Assembly: GCA_002211745.1 (NCBI GenBank)
Contig: CP022114.1
Coordinates: 3,194,645 to 3,258,644 of the forward strand
Direction of reading: 5' to 3'
From: Kluyvera genomosp. 3
GTDB lineage: Bacteria > Pseudomonadota > Gammaproteobacteria > Enterobacterales > Enterobacteriaceae
Length of the DNA: 64,000 nt
Part shown: positions 32,524 through 46,100 of the stretch, in pieces
Numbering within the stretch: position 1 is the stretch's first letter
Layout: every line of letters begins with the position of its first letter
The notes under the pieces: model-generated
What the model was told of the DNA's origin: nothing
The model's database searches: none
What the model saw: the letters and a program-made list of their open reading frames with translations, nothing else
Position numbers and translations under genes: made by a program

Positions 32524-33942
32524 TTAGCGATTCTTACGCGCCAACAGCGGGAAAATCAGCCCCAGCCCCACCAGCACAAACGGTGTCGCCACGTTCAACG
32601 ATAGCTGGAAAGCCCACTCCGGCGTGAAAGCGGTCATTTTCGGGAAAATGCCGGTCAGGCAGGCAAAAGCGGTAAACAGGAAGCACCATACGCCAACGGT
32701 CATCGCCAGCGAGCGATTGCGAATAAACACGTACTCGGCGTGATATTTTTTCCCCAGCCGAATCACCGCAATAAACGCCACGAACACCCACAGATAGCGC
32801 AGCGGCATGACCACCGAGTTGAGGTTAAGCAGCCACTTGTAGAGGTTGTTCATATCGCCAATGCCCAGCGTCGGCAGCATAATCAGCAGCGCCACCAGCA
32901 CCAGCGTCAACAGGTAACCATTGACCGGCGTGCCTGACGCATTGGTGCGGCACAGTTTCTGCGGGATATAGCGACTATCGGCATCGCTCAAGAGTACTTT
33001 CAGCGGCGCATCGATAGAAAACACCAGCGCGGCAACCTGCCCCAACGTGTTGGCAATGGCGTAAATGACCATCAGGCTATTGCCCATATGATAGTACTCG
33101 CCGAGGCGCTGGAAGGCGTAATACTGACCGTTGGCCATCAGGTCATCGGGAATATTGTTAGAGTCAAACATCATCCCCATCGCCAGCGAGCCGAGAATGG
33201 CGCACACCGCCACCATCACCGCGAGGAAGATCATCCCGCGCGGAAACTCTTTTCCGGGATTACGGGTATTGTTGACGTACGGCGAGATTTTCTCCGCGCC
33301 GCCAACGGCAAAGACCAGCATCGAAATAGTGGTGATATAGGTGAAGTCAAAATGCGGAATGAAAGTGCGCCAGGTAATATTGGTGGTGGCGATGGTCACT
33401 TCGGTGATGGCCGGTGCGGTCACCGCCATCACCACGTACAGCAGCGACATCACAAACATCGCGATACCGGCGATAGACCCCACCAGCTTCAGCGATTTCA
33501 TCCCACGCGAAGCCACCCACATAAAGAAGACAAATAGCGCCAGCGTGCAGCCCTGAAGCGCGACAACGCCGTACTCGGTGATCAACGAGCCGTTGCCTTT
33601 AATCGCCCAACCGAGGGCAATCAGAATCGCCTGCGGCTTCTGCGCCAGATAGGGAATATGCACCACCCAGTAGGTCCAGGCCGCCAGATACGCCAGCCCG
33701 GCCCATGGTATTTTTAATCCAGGTACTGACCCCACCCTTGCCGTCTTTAAAGGTGGAACCAAGCTGCCCCACAATCAGCGCATACGGCGTGAAGTAAAGG
33801 GCGAAGATAAACAGCCAGGAGAAAACAACCACCAGCCCTGGTTGGCGTAGTTATTGACGACATTGCCAAAACCCCACACCGTAATGAAAGACATCAGCGC
33901 GATGTTGTACCATCGCAGCTGTTTCTCTTGCTCGCTTGCCAT
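32524..33942 (-). CDS. ycaM: YcaM, APC-family amino acid transporter/antiporter
   Basis: About 12-helix amino acid-polyamine-organocation transporter, similar to glutamate:GABA-type antiporters; the substrate is not known. The ATG at 33942 (MASEQEKQLRWYNIALMSFITVWGFGNVVNN) has AAGGAA upstream. Three missing Gs are inferred. One is near 33840 (CAGGGCTGG for CAGGGGCTGG). Two are close together near 33704 and 33699 (ATGGGCCGGGCT for ATGGGGCCGGGGCT), which together restore the MGPGLAYLAAW seen in E. coli. Corrected length is 473 residues. The gap 33943-34193 before ycaD holds no gene that I can see. Confidence 0.9.
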
Positions 33943-34161
33943 AAAATCCGTTCCTTGAATGTTATTATTCGCAAATGCGTTATTTTTCGACGGATGATTA
34001 TGCGAGCACTAAGCAGAAAAGGATAACGTAACAGTGCAAAACTCCAACATTCCGCACATTTAATAGGGTTAATAGCGTTGAAGTCAGCAGGTTATAGGCT
34101 CGCCTGAACCGCCGCACTACGATAGCGCGACGTGAGTTCAGTATAGTGCCGATGGTGGAAA

Positions 34162-34188
34162 GGCGCGTTATCAGGCCGATAACGCGCC
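34162..34188 (-). terminator. Strong hairpin at the 3' end of ycaD
   Basis: Perfect 11-base stem GGCGCGTTATC / GATAACGCGCC with a five-base loop, starting six bases past the ycaD stop, with TTTCC after it on the minus strand. Confidence 0.75.
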
Positions 34189-34193
34189 GAAAA

Positions 34194-35342
34194 TCAGGCG
34201 TGGGCCACCGGGTCGGATGGTGTCCGGCTTTGCGCAGCAGCATCATGAGATACACGAACGACACCCCGGCAATCATAATAAACAGCAGGTTATCGGAATA
34301 GTTTTGCATCAACATCGCGGTTAGCGTTGGGCCGACCAGGCTGCCGATGGTATAGCTCAGCAGCAGCGCCTGATTCATCGATACCAGTTGATGGTGTTCC
34401 ACTTTCTCGCAGGCCCAGGCCATCGCGACCGGATAGAGCGTAAAGCCCGCAGCGCCCAGAATAAACAGCGCGGGCGCCATCATTGCCTGGCTTAACATCC
34501 CCATACAACCGATGATGACGACAAACACCTGGACGCGCAGCACCAGCAAACGACCATAGCGATCCGCCAGCCGTCCAATCGGCCACTGCCCAGAATCCCG
34601 GCGCTGACCATCACCGCCATCCAGAAACCGATGCCGGAATCGCTGACGCCGCGATGGTTAAGGTACAGCGGCATCAGCCCGTACAGCGAACCCAGCACGA
34701 TACCGGAAATAATGCAGCCGTTGACGCCAAGGCGCGCCTGACGCAGCTTGAACATCGGCCAGACGCGCGCGCTGTCGTCCTGCTGTTCATCCTTCTGATT
34801 GAGAATACGGGTAAACAGCAGCGGCAGAATACCGGCCAACACCACGCCGGTCATTAGCGGCAGAATGGTCGCCATGTCCGTCGGCAGCTTGCTGACAATG
34901 AGCTGGCCGAGCACGGTGCCGATGTAGTACATCATCATATAAGCCGCCAGCAGCCGTCCGCGGTTGCGGGAAGTGCCGCTGCACATCAGCGCGCTCTCCA
35001 CCACCACCCAGATCATCGCGCAGCCGACGCCCGCGACAAAGCGCCAGAACATCCAGCTCCAGAAGCCCACCATAAAGCCCAACCCCACGCAGCCCGCTGC
35101 AAAAATCAGCGACGCGATGTAATAGCTGAAGTTGAAGCCCAGACGCTTAATCAGTCGACCTGTCAGCATCGTACCGACCAGGTTGCCGGTAAAATAGGAC
35201 GAACCGACCATCCCTACCTGCCAGGTTGGCAGATTTTCATGGGCGAGCCAGAGCGGGACGAGCGTGTTTAATACCGCGATCGCCAGCGTCAATAACAGTA
35301 AGCCGCAGAGCAGCAACAGCACTGGCGAGTATAGGTGGACAT
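34194..35342 (-). CDS. ycaD: YcaD, MFS transporter
   Basis: Predicted 12-helix major-facilitator transporter of unknown substrate. The start ATG at 35342 gives [26 protein letters not shown] once one base is added near 35327 (CGCCAGT for CGCCCAGT). Two other missing bases are near 34591 (GGGCAGTGG for GGGCCAGTGG, giving [12 protein letters not shown]) and near 34213 (CCGACCC for CCGGACCC). With these the protein ends HHPDPVAHA at a TGA at 34194, 383 residues (E. coli 382). Without the last base, translation would run 65 residues into non-coding sequence. Confidence 0.9.
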
Positions 35343-35563
35343 GGCTAAAAACCGTGAGGATAGAATGATTTCGAGCGCATCATGCCACCGCCAAAAACAT
35401 TGTCAATCCACCTGATTTGCCCCAAAACGCGCTTTCTGACGCGACGATTGATGTTTCTTATTCAGCGTGACGGTGCAAACGAATAAGCAAAATGTATTTA
35501 ATTGTTTTTATTGATAAACGGAGTAAATACGCAGGAAGGGTTCAGTCGAAAAAATTCATGAAC

Positions 35564-35592
35564 AAAAAGTGCCAGGGCGGGATCGCCCTGGC
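35564..35592 (-). terminator. Rho-independent terminator of dmsABC
   Basis: Perfect nine-base stem GCCAGGGCG / CGCCCTGGC, loop GGAT, followed by CTTTTTG-type Ts on the minus strand, 11 bases past the dmsC stop. Confidence 0.88.
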
Positions 35593-35603
35593 AGATTATT
35601 AGC

Positions 35604-36464
35604 TTAGCTGGCCACCGCCATGCCTACGGTCATATGCAGACCGTAGAACACGCCACGCCCAATCAGCTCTCCGACCAGCGCCAGCACAAATGCCAGGCTG
35701 AGGAGCGGCAGCGCCGGCTGATAGCCTTCAACTGCGGAACTATCCAGCACACCAGCGCCAACACAATTGCAGCAACGCGCCACGCCATCAGCGAACCGTA
35801 GTCCGGCACCAGCGCAGACGCTTGCTGAATCGAGCTGTGAATCGTGGCCAGTTCAACCCCTTGCATCAGGGAAACCACCACGCTAATCGCCAGCGCCGCG
35901 AGGCTCACCGCCGGCAGTAAGCGCAGTGCCCAACCTTCCACTCCTGCCCAACACAGCAGCAGGTAACCCAGCAGTGGGCCGCCGATAAACAGCGTCAGGA
36001 AGAAGCTCAGCGGTGTCCAGACGCTATACCAGGTCGGTACGGTATCGATGGTGTTATAGACGCGCACCATCATCCACACGAAGACCACGCCAGCACCATC
36101 GTCACCACCAGCCACAGGCTACGCAGTGCGCAGGAGAGCTTGTTGGTCACGGCCAGCAGCCAGCCGATACCGCCGACGGCGAAGAAAATCGCGCCGCTGG
36201 CAATTTCGTTACTCAGTGACGACGCGCCTACGCGATTCAGCGAGTTAAAGGCGCGCATCGGCGAGCCGAGGTGTAGCGTCGAGGCAACAAACCAATGCCC
36301 ATCAACACCCACAGCGCGAACATACTCAGCACCACGCGCTGTTGCTGCTCGCGCGATAGCTGCCCTTTCATCAGTGCCAGCGCCAGAACGATAAAACCGC
36401 CGGCCACGCACTGACCAAAGACCGTGAAGATCATCAGCGGCCATTCATGCCATCCACTTCCCAT
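35604..36464 (-). CDS. dmsC: DmsC, DMSO reductase membrane anchor
   Basis: Eight-helix inner-membrane subunit that takes electrons from menaquinol for DmsAB. The ATG at 36464 (MGSGWHEWPLMIFTVFGQ) follows the dmsB stop directly (TGAGATG), and its AAGGAGG ribosome site is inside dmsB. Three missing bases are inferred, near 36294 (GGTTTG where GGGTTTG or GGTTTTG restores the frame), near 36091 (CTGGCG for CTGGGCG) and near 35727 (AAGGCT for AAGGGCT). Corrected length is 287 residues, the E. coli length, ending VGMAVAS. Confidence 0.92.
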
Positions 36465-36465
36465 C

Positions 36466-37081
36466 TCACACCTCCTTCGGATTGGCCAGGTAGCCAGTGG
36501 TATCGCCGCACGGACGTGCATTGGCGTTAGGTTTAATCACAATGCTTGGTTTGGTGAAGTGCGCCGACGGCAGCGGCGCAACAGCCGCCAGTTGGCCGTG
36601 CTTCTGGCGCAGTTCTTCAATCGGCCCAAAGTCCAGCGCGCGCAGCGGCAGGACTCCACGCAGATCGGTTTTTTGCCTTCCGCCACGCGCTCATGGCAGC
36701 CGTCGCACTTGGTCATGTGGCCTTTGGTGGCGTTGTATTGCGGCGCGCCGTACGGGCAGGCCATATGGCAGTAACGGCAGCCGATGCAGACATCTTCGTT
36801 AACGACCACAAAGCCGTCTTCGCGTTTGTGCATCGCGCCGCTCGGGCACACTTTGGTACAGGCCGGATCTTCGCAATGGTTACAGGCAATCGACAGGTAG
36901 TAGGCAAAGACATTCTGGTTCCAGACGCCGTTGTCCTCCTGCCAGTCGCCGCCCGCGTATTCGTAAATACGGCGGAAGCTGACGTCCGGGTTAAGTCTTT
37001 GTAATCTTTACACGCCAGCTCGCAGGTTTTACAACCGGTGCAGCGTGCCGAGTCAATAAAAAAGCCATATTGGGTGGTCAT
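36466..37081 (-). CDS. dmsB: DmsB, DMSO reductase iron-sulfur subunit
   Basis: Electron-transfer subunit with four [4Fe-4S] clusters. Cysteine motifs CTGCKTCELAC (14-24), CNHCEDPACTKVC, CIGCRYCHMAC and CDGC are visible. Two missing bases are inferred, near 36990 (TTAACCCGG for TTAACCCCGG) and near 36651 (TGCCGCTG for TGCCCGCTG, giving ESCPLRAL). Corrected length is 205 residues, as in E. coli, ending NPKEV. It lies between dmsA (10-base gap) and dmsC (1-base gap). Confidence 0.94.
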
Positions 37082-37091
37082 CGGTTACTCC

Positions 37092-39530
37092 TTACACCTT
37101 CTCAACCTGGACAAGGTTCGTGTGCGATGGGTTGCCTTTCGCCAGCGGCGACGGGCGTTGAGTGGTCAGCACGTTAATGCAGCCCGCCTGGTCGATACGT
37201 TTTGTATCCGGGTCATACCAGGCACCCTCACCCAGCGCAACGATGCCCGGCATCATGCGTGGAGTCACCTTCGCTTCAATATGCACTTCCCGCGGTCGTT
37301 GAAGATACGCACACGATCGCCATTGGCAATGCCACGTTTCTTGGCATCCAGTGGGTTGATCCACATCTCCTGACGGCAAGCCGCTTTCAGCACGTCGACG
37401 TTACCGTAGGTGGAGTGCACGCGCGCCTTATAGTGGAAACCGGTCATCTGCAGCGGGAATTTTTCCGCCAACGGATCGTTGTAGTTTTCAAAGCCCGGGT
37501 GTAGATCGGTAACGGATCGATCACATCGCCTTCCGGCAGTTCCCAGGTGGCGGCGATTTTCGCCAGCTCCTCGGAGTAGATCTCGATTTTCCCTGACGGC
37601 GTCGTCAATGGGTTGGCCTGTGGGTCTTCACGGAAGGCTTTGTACGCCACGTGGTGGCCTTCAGGGTCGCGCTGTTTAAAGATGCCCTGCTTACGGAAGG
37701 TATCGAAATCTGGCAGCTCCGGCACCGCCTGGCGAGAAAGTTCATGCAGATGACGCATCCAGCCTTCCTGCGTGCGGCCTTCGGTGAATTTCTGCTCCAC
37801 GCCCATCCGTTTCGCCAGCTCGGTGGTCATGTCGTAAATCGTCTTGCACTCGAAACGCGGTTTGATGACCTGATCGGTGAAGATAACGTAGGACATGTTG
37901 CCGCAGGAGGCATCCAGCGCGAAGTCCATCTGCTCGGAAGCGGTGCAGTCCGGCAGCAGGATATCGGCATATTTCGCCGACGAGGTCATGTGGCAGTCAA
38001 TCACCACAATCATTTCGCATTTCTTATCGTCCTGCAGAATTTCATGGTGCGGTTAATTTCGGAGTGCTGGTTAATCAGACAGTTACCGGCATAGTTCCAG
38101 ATCATTTTGATCGGCACATCCAGCTTGTCCTTACCGCGTACACCGTCACGCAGCGCGGTCATTTCCGGACCACGAACGATCGCATCGGTCCACATAAACA
38201 TGGAGATGCTGGTTTCAACCGGGTTATCGAACGTTGGCATACGTTCGAATGGCACTTCATAGGAACCTTCACGCGCGCCGCTGTTGCCACCGTGAATACC
38301 GACGTTACCGGTCAAAATCGACAGCATGGAAATCGCGCGGGTGACGATTTCACCGTTAGCGTGACGCTGCGGACCCAGCCCTGGGAGATATAGGCCGGTT
38401 TAGCGCTGGCGATTTCACGCGCCAGTTTCACGATACGATCGGCTGGAATACCGGTGATCGTGGATGCCCACTCCGGCGTTTTCGCCGTGGCATCATTACC
38501 CTGCCCCAGGATATAAGCTTTGTAGTGACCGTTGGCCGGAGCACTTTTCGGCAGCGTTTTCTCGTCATAGCCGACGCAGTACTTATCGAGGAACGGCTGA
38601 TCGACCAGATTTTCGGTAATCATCACCCACGCCAGCGCAGAAACCAGCGCCGCATCGGTACCCGGACGAATCGGGATCCATTCATCTTCACGGCCCGCGC
38701 CGGTATCGGTATAGCGTGGATCGACAATGATCATCCGCGCGTTCGATTTCTGCCGCGCCTGCTCCAGATAGTAGGTGACCCGCCGCCGCTCATACGCGTT
38801 TCGCCAGGGTTGTTACCGAACAGCACCACCAGCTTGCTGTTTTCAATATCGGACGGACTGTTACCGTCGGCCCAACCGCCGTAGGTGTAATTAAGACCCG
38901 CGGCAATCTGTGCTGAAGAGTAGTCACCATAATGGTTCAGGTAACCGCCGCAGCAGTTCATCAGACGCGCAATCAGGGTTTTTCCCGGCGGCCAGGAACG
39001 GGTTAAGGTGCCGCCGAGCGTCCCGGTACCATAGTTGAGATAAATAGATTCGTTGCCGTAATCTTTGATCAGGCGCTTCATATTATCGGCAATGGTATCA
39101 AAGGCTTCTTCCCAGCTGATACGCTCGAATTTGCCTTCACCGCGTTTACCGACGCGCTTCATCGGGTATTTGAGACGGTCCGGGTTATAGACGCGACGGC
39201 GCATCGAGCGGCCGCGCAGACAGGCACGCACCTGGTGCAAACCGTCGTAGTTATCATCACCGGTATTATCGGTTTCTACGTATTTAATCTCGCCATCGAC
39301 AACATGCATGCGCAGCGGGCAGCGGCTTCCACAGTTTACCGTACACGCACTCCAGGTAACGTGCTCAGCGGCGGTAGCCGGGCCAGCGTATCGGCCGCGT
39401 TCACGATGCGGCTAAAGGGAAGCGTAAAAGCGCTGCTGGCCATCGCCAGGCCACCTATGGCCGTGGTTTTCATTAAACCACGGCGGCTGACCTCGGCTGC
39501 CAGTAAAGCATCGGGGGTTTCAGTTTTCAT
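37092..39530 (-). CDS. dmsA: DmsA, DMSO reductase molybdenum-cofactor catalytic subunit
   Basis: Periplasmic catalytic subunit for anaerobic respiration on DMSO and related N-/S-oxides. The twin-arginine signal SRRGLMKT at residues 15-22 is followed by a hydrophobic stretch. The first Cys cluster reads CTVNCGSRCP, and NNPGETRMSGGG, a cofactor-binding stretch, is present. Six missing bases are inferred, near 39381, 38776, 38381, 38047, 37497 and 37290. All are GGGG or CCCC type runs read one short, except 38047 (ACCATG for ACCCATG). Corrected length is 814 residues, exactly that of E. coli. Confidence 0.94.
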
Positions 39531-39636
39531 GGACACTCACTTCGTTGCTTACATTGGAAACAAAGCTCGTTATATAGTTTAATATACAACGAATGGCTAT
39601 TATTATAGTGTTATATGCTGTTGCTACTTCGAAGTG

Positions 39637-39678
39637 AGTATTAAGGACTCTACCAGGAGAGGTATTGTTCAGTATCAA
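39637..39678 (-). promoter_or_regulatory. FNR-dependent dmsA promoter (predicted)
   Basis: TTGTT CAGT ATCAA at 39665-39678 fits TTGAT-N4-ATCAA at nine of ten positions. On the minus strand a -10-like AATACT at 39642-39637 would put the start near 39630, with the FNR site centred at -41.5. dmsABC in E. coli is activated by FNR at this position. The -10 match is modest (four of six). Confidence 0.62.
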
Positions 39679-39683
39679 TGAGG

Positions 39684-39711
39684 ATATAAAAAAAGCGCCT
39701 TTCGGCGCTTT
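39684..39711 (-). terminator. Rho-independent terminator of serS
   Basis: Stem AAAGCGCC / GGCGCTTT, loop TTTC, with TTTTTATATCC on the minus strand. It starts 23 bases past the serS stop and sits next to the dmsA FNR site. Confidence 0.88.
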
Positions 39712-39733
39712 TTCGGATGAAACTATCAGGGAA

Positions 39734-41099
<1,366 letters not shown>

Positions 41100-41116
41100 T
41101 TACCGCAACGACTGCA

Positions 41117-42455
41117 CTAGCGGTAGCGTTTTGTGCGGCTATTTTGATCCTGTTCAGCGAGCCAGGCGAGCTTTTCGCCAATCTTGCCTTCAAGACCCCG
41201 ATTCGTCGGGTGATAGTAGCGAGTTTGCGCCATTTCACTGGGGAAATATTCTTCACCGGCGGCGTAAGCGTTAGGTTCATCGTGAGCGTAGCGATACTCC
41301 TGACCATAGCCCATCTCTTTCATCAGCTTAGTCGGCGCATTACGCAGATGAACCGGTACATCGTAATCAGGACGTTCACGGGCGTCCGCCATCGCCGCTT
41401 TAAACGCGGTGTAGACGGCATTGCTTTTCGGCGCGCAGGCAAGATAAACGATGGCCTGCGCAATCGCCCGTTCCCCTTCGGCCGGGCCGACGCGAGTAAA
41501 GCAGTCCCAGGCGGAGATAGCCACCTGCATGGCGCGCGGTCGGCATTACCCACGTCTTCTGAGGCAATCGCCAGACAACGTCGCGCCACGTATAGCGGGT
41601 CGCCGCCGGCGCTGATGATGCGTGCATACCAGTACAGCGCCGCATCCGGCGCGCTGCCGCGTACCGATTTATGCAGCGCGGAAATCAGATCGTAAAAACG
41701 GTCGCCTTTGTTATCAAAACGCGCGCTGCGCTCGCCGGCTATTTCCGTGAGCAACTGCGGCTGAAGTACGCGCTTACCCGCGTCATCAAGCTCGGCCATA
41801 TCGGCCATCATTTCCAGGGTATTGAGCGCCCGACGCGCATCACCATTCACCAGTTCGGCAATCGCGCGGCGGGTTTCATCCGGCAGGATGATATCCTGAC
41901 CGCCGTAGCCCGAGCGCTATCTTCCATCGCCTGAGTGAGCACTTGCTCAATATCTTCGGTTGTGAGCGATTTCAGCAAATAGACGCGGGCGCGAGAAAGC
42001 AGCGCCGAATTCAACTCGAAGGAGGGTTTTCGGTGGTCGCACCGATGAAGGTAATGGTGCCGTCTTCGATATGCGGCAGGAAAGCATCCTGCTGGCTTTT
42101 ATTGAAGCGGTGAACTTCATCGACGAACAGAATTGTGCGCCGCCCGGCATTGCGATTCTGCCGCGCGCGCTCGATGGCTTCGCGAATCTCTTTCACCCGG
42201 AGGTGACGGCTGAAATCCGCTCCACGTCGGCATTGGCGTAGCGTGCAATCACTTCCGCCAGCGTCGTCTTACCGGTGCCCGGCGGCCCCACAAAATCATC
42301 GAGTGCAGGTGCCCGGCCTCGATGGCGCGTGGCAGCGGCTTACCGGCCGCCAGCAGATGCTGTTGGCCGATATACTGCGCTAAGTTTTCTGGCCGCATAC
42401 GCGCGGCCAGCGGTTGAAAAGTATTATCTGAAAAATCGAGCGACAGGTTGCCCAC
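41117..42455 (-). CDS. rarA: RarA (MgsA), AAA+ replication-associated recombination protein
   Basis: AAA+ ATPase acting at stalled replication forks, related to clamp loaders. GTG start at 42455 gives [31 protein letters not shown]. Walker A ([10 protein letters not shown]) is restored by adding one G near 42288. The [15 protein letters not shown] Walker B region is intact. Four further missing bases are inferred, near 42198, 42026, 41911 and 41540. Corrected length is 447 residues, the E. coli length. It lies 9 bases after lolA. The 92-base gap to serS holds a hairpin (41060-41082) with no T-run. Confidence 0.93.
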
Positions 42456-42464
42456 GCATGCCTC

Positions 42465-43076
42465 TTACTTACGCTGGTCATCCACCGTCACGCCCTGCGG
42501 CGGTGTAAAGGTGAATTTGGACGCGTCCACCGAACCGTTCTGCTGCGATTTCAGCTGGTAGCTGCTGCGCTGATCGTCCTGCTCGATGGCGCTGAACTGA
42601 TGGATAGTGCCATCGCGTCCGACGTTAATGGTAAATTTCTTCAGGTTGCCGTTGCTGCCGCGCGGCGTCAGCACAAAATCATCGCCGGTTTGCTGGATAT
42701 TGTACTGCTGCCAGTCGCTGGCCTGGTTACGGGCAATCAGCATAAACGGCGTGTTGCCGGTGGCATCTTTCAGCCAGGTCGCGGTCGCCTGCTCAACAAA
42801 CGGGTTATAGAACCACAGGGTTTTGCCGTCGGAAACCAGAATACTTTCATCCGGCTGGGTCATATGCCAGTTAAACAGATTCGGACGTTTTACCCACAGA
42901 TCGCCCTGACCTTCCTGTACCGCGTTGCCGCTACCGTCCGTCACCTTCTGGGTGAAGCTGGCGTGGAAACTGCTGACTTTGTCAAGACGACTTTTCAGGT
43001 CACCGGCGGCGTCAGCCCATACGCTGCTGACAACAAAGCTGGAAAGTAATGCACACGTGATCGCTGCTTTTTTCAT
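42465..43076 (-). CDS. lolA: LolA, periplasmic lipoprotein carrier
   Basis: Carries outer-membrane lipoproteins from LolCDE to LolB across the periplasm. 203 residues, intact, same as E. coli. Signal peptide [21 protein letters not shown] with cleavage after A21. Third in the ftsK-lolA-rarA-serS series; the 122-base gap to ftsK shows no clear terminator. Confidence 0.96.
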   Translation of the reverse strand: MKKAAITCALLSSFVVSSVWADAAGDLKSRLDKVSSFHASFTQKVTDGSGNAVQEGQGDLWVKRPNLFNWHMTQPDESILVSDGKTLWFYNPFVEQATATWLKDATGNTPFMLIARNQASDWQQYNIQQTGDDFVLTPRGSNGNLKKFTINVGRDGTIHQFSAIEQDDQRSSYQLKSQQNGSVDASKFTFTPPQGVTVDDQRK

Positions 43077-43198
43077 TGTTATTCCTTAAATAGCCTCATG
43101 CTCCCGCCAGGAGAGCTTCTGTCACTCACTCTAAGACTTCATCCTGAGCGACGACAGAAGAAAATACTGAATTTTGACTTATTTACCCATCTTTGCAA

Positions 43199-46100
43199 TC
43201 AGTCGAACGGTGGCGGTGCCAGCACCTCGCGGTTGCCGTTATGCCCTGTTCACTGACAATTCCCTGCGCTTCCATCTGTTCGATGATACGCGCCGCACGG
43301 TTGTAGCCGATGCGGAACTGACGCTGTACGCCTGAGATAGATGCTTTACGTTTCTGGGTCACAAAATTCACCGCCTGGTCGAACAACGGATCCAGCTCTT
43401 CGCCACCCTCGAAGCCACCGCCGCCGCCTTCGCTTTCGCTATCGGAGGTGATGCCGTCGATGTACTGCGGACGACCGCGCGCTTTCCAGTCCTGAACCAC
43501 CGCATGAACTTCCTGGTCGCGTACAAACGCGCCGTGGACACGTATCGGGTATTTGAGTTCGGGCCGCATACAGCATATCCCCATTCCCAGCAGCGATTCC
43601 GCACCGCCCTGATCGAGAATGGTACGGGAGTCAATTTTACTGGAAACCGTAAACGCAATACGGGTTGGGATGTTGGCCTTGATAAGGCCGGTAATCACAT
43701 CCACCGACGGACGCTGGGTCGCCAGCACCAGGTGGATCCCGCCGCACGCGCTTTCTGCGCCAGGCGCGCAATCAGCTCTTCGACCTTTTTACCAACGGTC
43801 ATCATCAGGTCGGCGAATTCATCCACCAGCACGACGATGTAAGGCAGTTTCTCCAGCACCGGATGGGTGGCGTCCATGCTATCGCCCGGCTTCCAGTAAG
43901 GATCCGGGATCGGACGGCCCATGCGCGCGGCTTCGGCGATCTTATCGTTATAGCCCGCCAGGTTACGGACACCCAGCGCCGACATCAGCTTGTAGCGGCG
44001 TTCCATTTCGTTGACGCTCCAGCGCAAGGCGTTGGCGGCGTCTTTCATATCGGTAACCACTTCCGTCAGCAGGTGCGGGATCCCTTCGTAAACCGACAAT
44101 TCCAGCATTTTCGGGTCGATCATGATGAACCGCACGTCTTCCGGCTGCGCTTTGTACAGCATGCTGAGGATCATGGCGTTCACGCCGACAGACTTACCTG
44201 AGCCGGTGGTACCCGCCACCAGCAGGTGCGGCATCTTGCCGAGATCGGCCACCACGGGCTCACCGGCGATATCTTTACCCAGCACCACGGTCAGCGGCGA
44301 CGGGTTATCGCGGAATTTATCGCAGTCCAGCACTTCACGCAGGTAAACGGTCTGACGTTTCTTGTTGGGCAGTTCCAGACCCACGTACGGCTTGCCTGGG
44401 ATAACTTCCACCACGCGCACCGCCACGGTCGACAGAGAACGTGCAAGGTCGCGAGAAAGGTTAGAGATTCGCGCGGCCTTCACGCCCGGCGCCAGATTCA
44501 GCTCGAAGCGAGTGATAACCGGGCCCGGTGAGTAGTTCACGACGTCAGCTTTGATACGGTAATCCGCCAGACGCGTTTCCACCAGGCGCGCCATCTGCTC
44601 CAGCGCGAAGGTATCGACCGGTTCAACTTCCGTTGGCGGCGGCGTTAACAGATCCAGCGACGGCAGCGGCGTAGTCGGTTTTTGCAACGGACGGTCGTCG
44701 CCATTACGCATCAACAGCGGGTGAATCAGGCTCTCCTGCGGCGGCGTGGCAGGCTGTTGCGGCGGCGCGTACTGCGGTTGCTGCTGCGGCTGCGCATACT
44801 GCGGCTGTTGTGGCTGCTGCTGTGGTTGAGCATACTGCGGCTGTTGTGGCTGCTGCTGTGGTTGAGCATACTGCGGCTGCTGTGGCTGTTGTGGCTGTTG
44901 TGGCTGATGATAGCCTTGCGCATGCTGAGGCGGCTGCTGTTGATATTGCTGCGGCTGCGGTGCCTCAGGCTCCGGCATCACGCTTGGGGTAAACAGCGGC
45001 GCTTTGGGCGCATCATCAACCAGCGCTTTCATCGGCGAGAATTCGAAGTCATCGAGCGAGAAGGGATGCGCGCCTTCCGGCTGCTCGCTGGCATAACGCG
45101 TCTGCTGAGAGGCGGCAAACTGGCGCGCCAGTTCAGCCTCCGCGGCGGCATCGGCGTCGTTTTCATCCTCAGCGTAATCCTCAACGTGCGATTCACCGTA
45201 GCGCTGCTGCTGAGAGGCGGCGAATTGACGCGCCAGCGCATCTTGTTCCAGCGCATCGGCTTCATCGTCGCTCAGATTAACATCATCATCATGCTGATAA
45301 CGCTCAGCTTCGCGAGCGGCACGTTCTTCGGCCATACGCTGCGACGGCAGCTTGATGCCATAGGACGCCAGTTCGCGACGCGTCGGCACGCGGACACGGT
45401 TCGGACGCGGTAATTTCGGGCCAATGCCCTCTTTCACCTGCGGACGCGGCCCTTCAGCTGGGCTAAACAGCGGCGCTGACGCTGCTGCGGCAGCGACGGT
45501 GCCAGCAGCGGTAGCTGCGTGACGAACGCTGGCCGCAACCGGATCCACAGCGGCTGAAGGTTCAGGCACCGCAACCGACGCCGATGCAGAAGGCATAGAC
45601 GAAGCGCGCTGTTCAACCGGCGCTAAAGGTTCAGGGATCGGCTGATACCATGCTGCCAGCTGTTCACGCTCACGCGCGCGTTTTTCTTCCACTTCTTCGA
45701 AGTAGTAGAGCGGTGGGCGGTGGGCCGGTTTAACTTCTTCTTCAACAACTGGTTCTGGTTCAACAGTCGGCGCAGGCTCGGCCACGTATGGCTGTTCGTG
45801 AACAGGCTGTTCAGGCTGAGCATACTGCGGCTGTTCGTAAACCGGCTGCTGAGGCTGAGCATACTGCGGCTGTTCGTAAGCCGGTTGCTGAGGCTGAGCG
45901 TACTGCGGCTGCTCGTAAGTCGGCTGCTGAGGCTGAGCATACTGCGGCTGCTCGTAAGCCGGCTGTTGAGGCTGAGCATACTGCGGCTGCTCGTAAGCCG
46001 GCTGCTGAGGCTGAGCATACTGCGGCTGCTCGTAAGCCGGCTGCTGAGGCTGAGCGTACTGCGGCTGTTCGTAAGCCGGTTGTTGAGGCTGAGCGTACTG

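Noticed and set aside
37092-39530. Loss of DMSO respiration through a broken dmsA
   Set aside because: Six missing bases restore exactly 814 residues, and dmsB and dmsC also reach exact family length, so loss of function is not supported.
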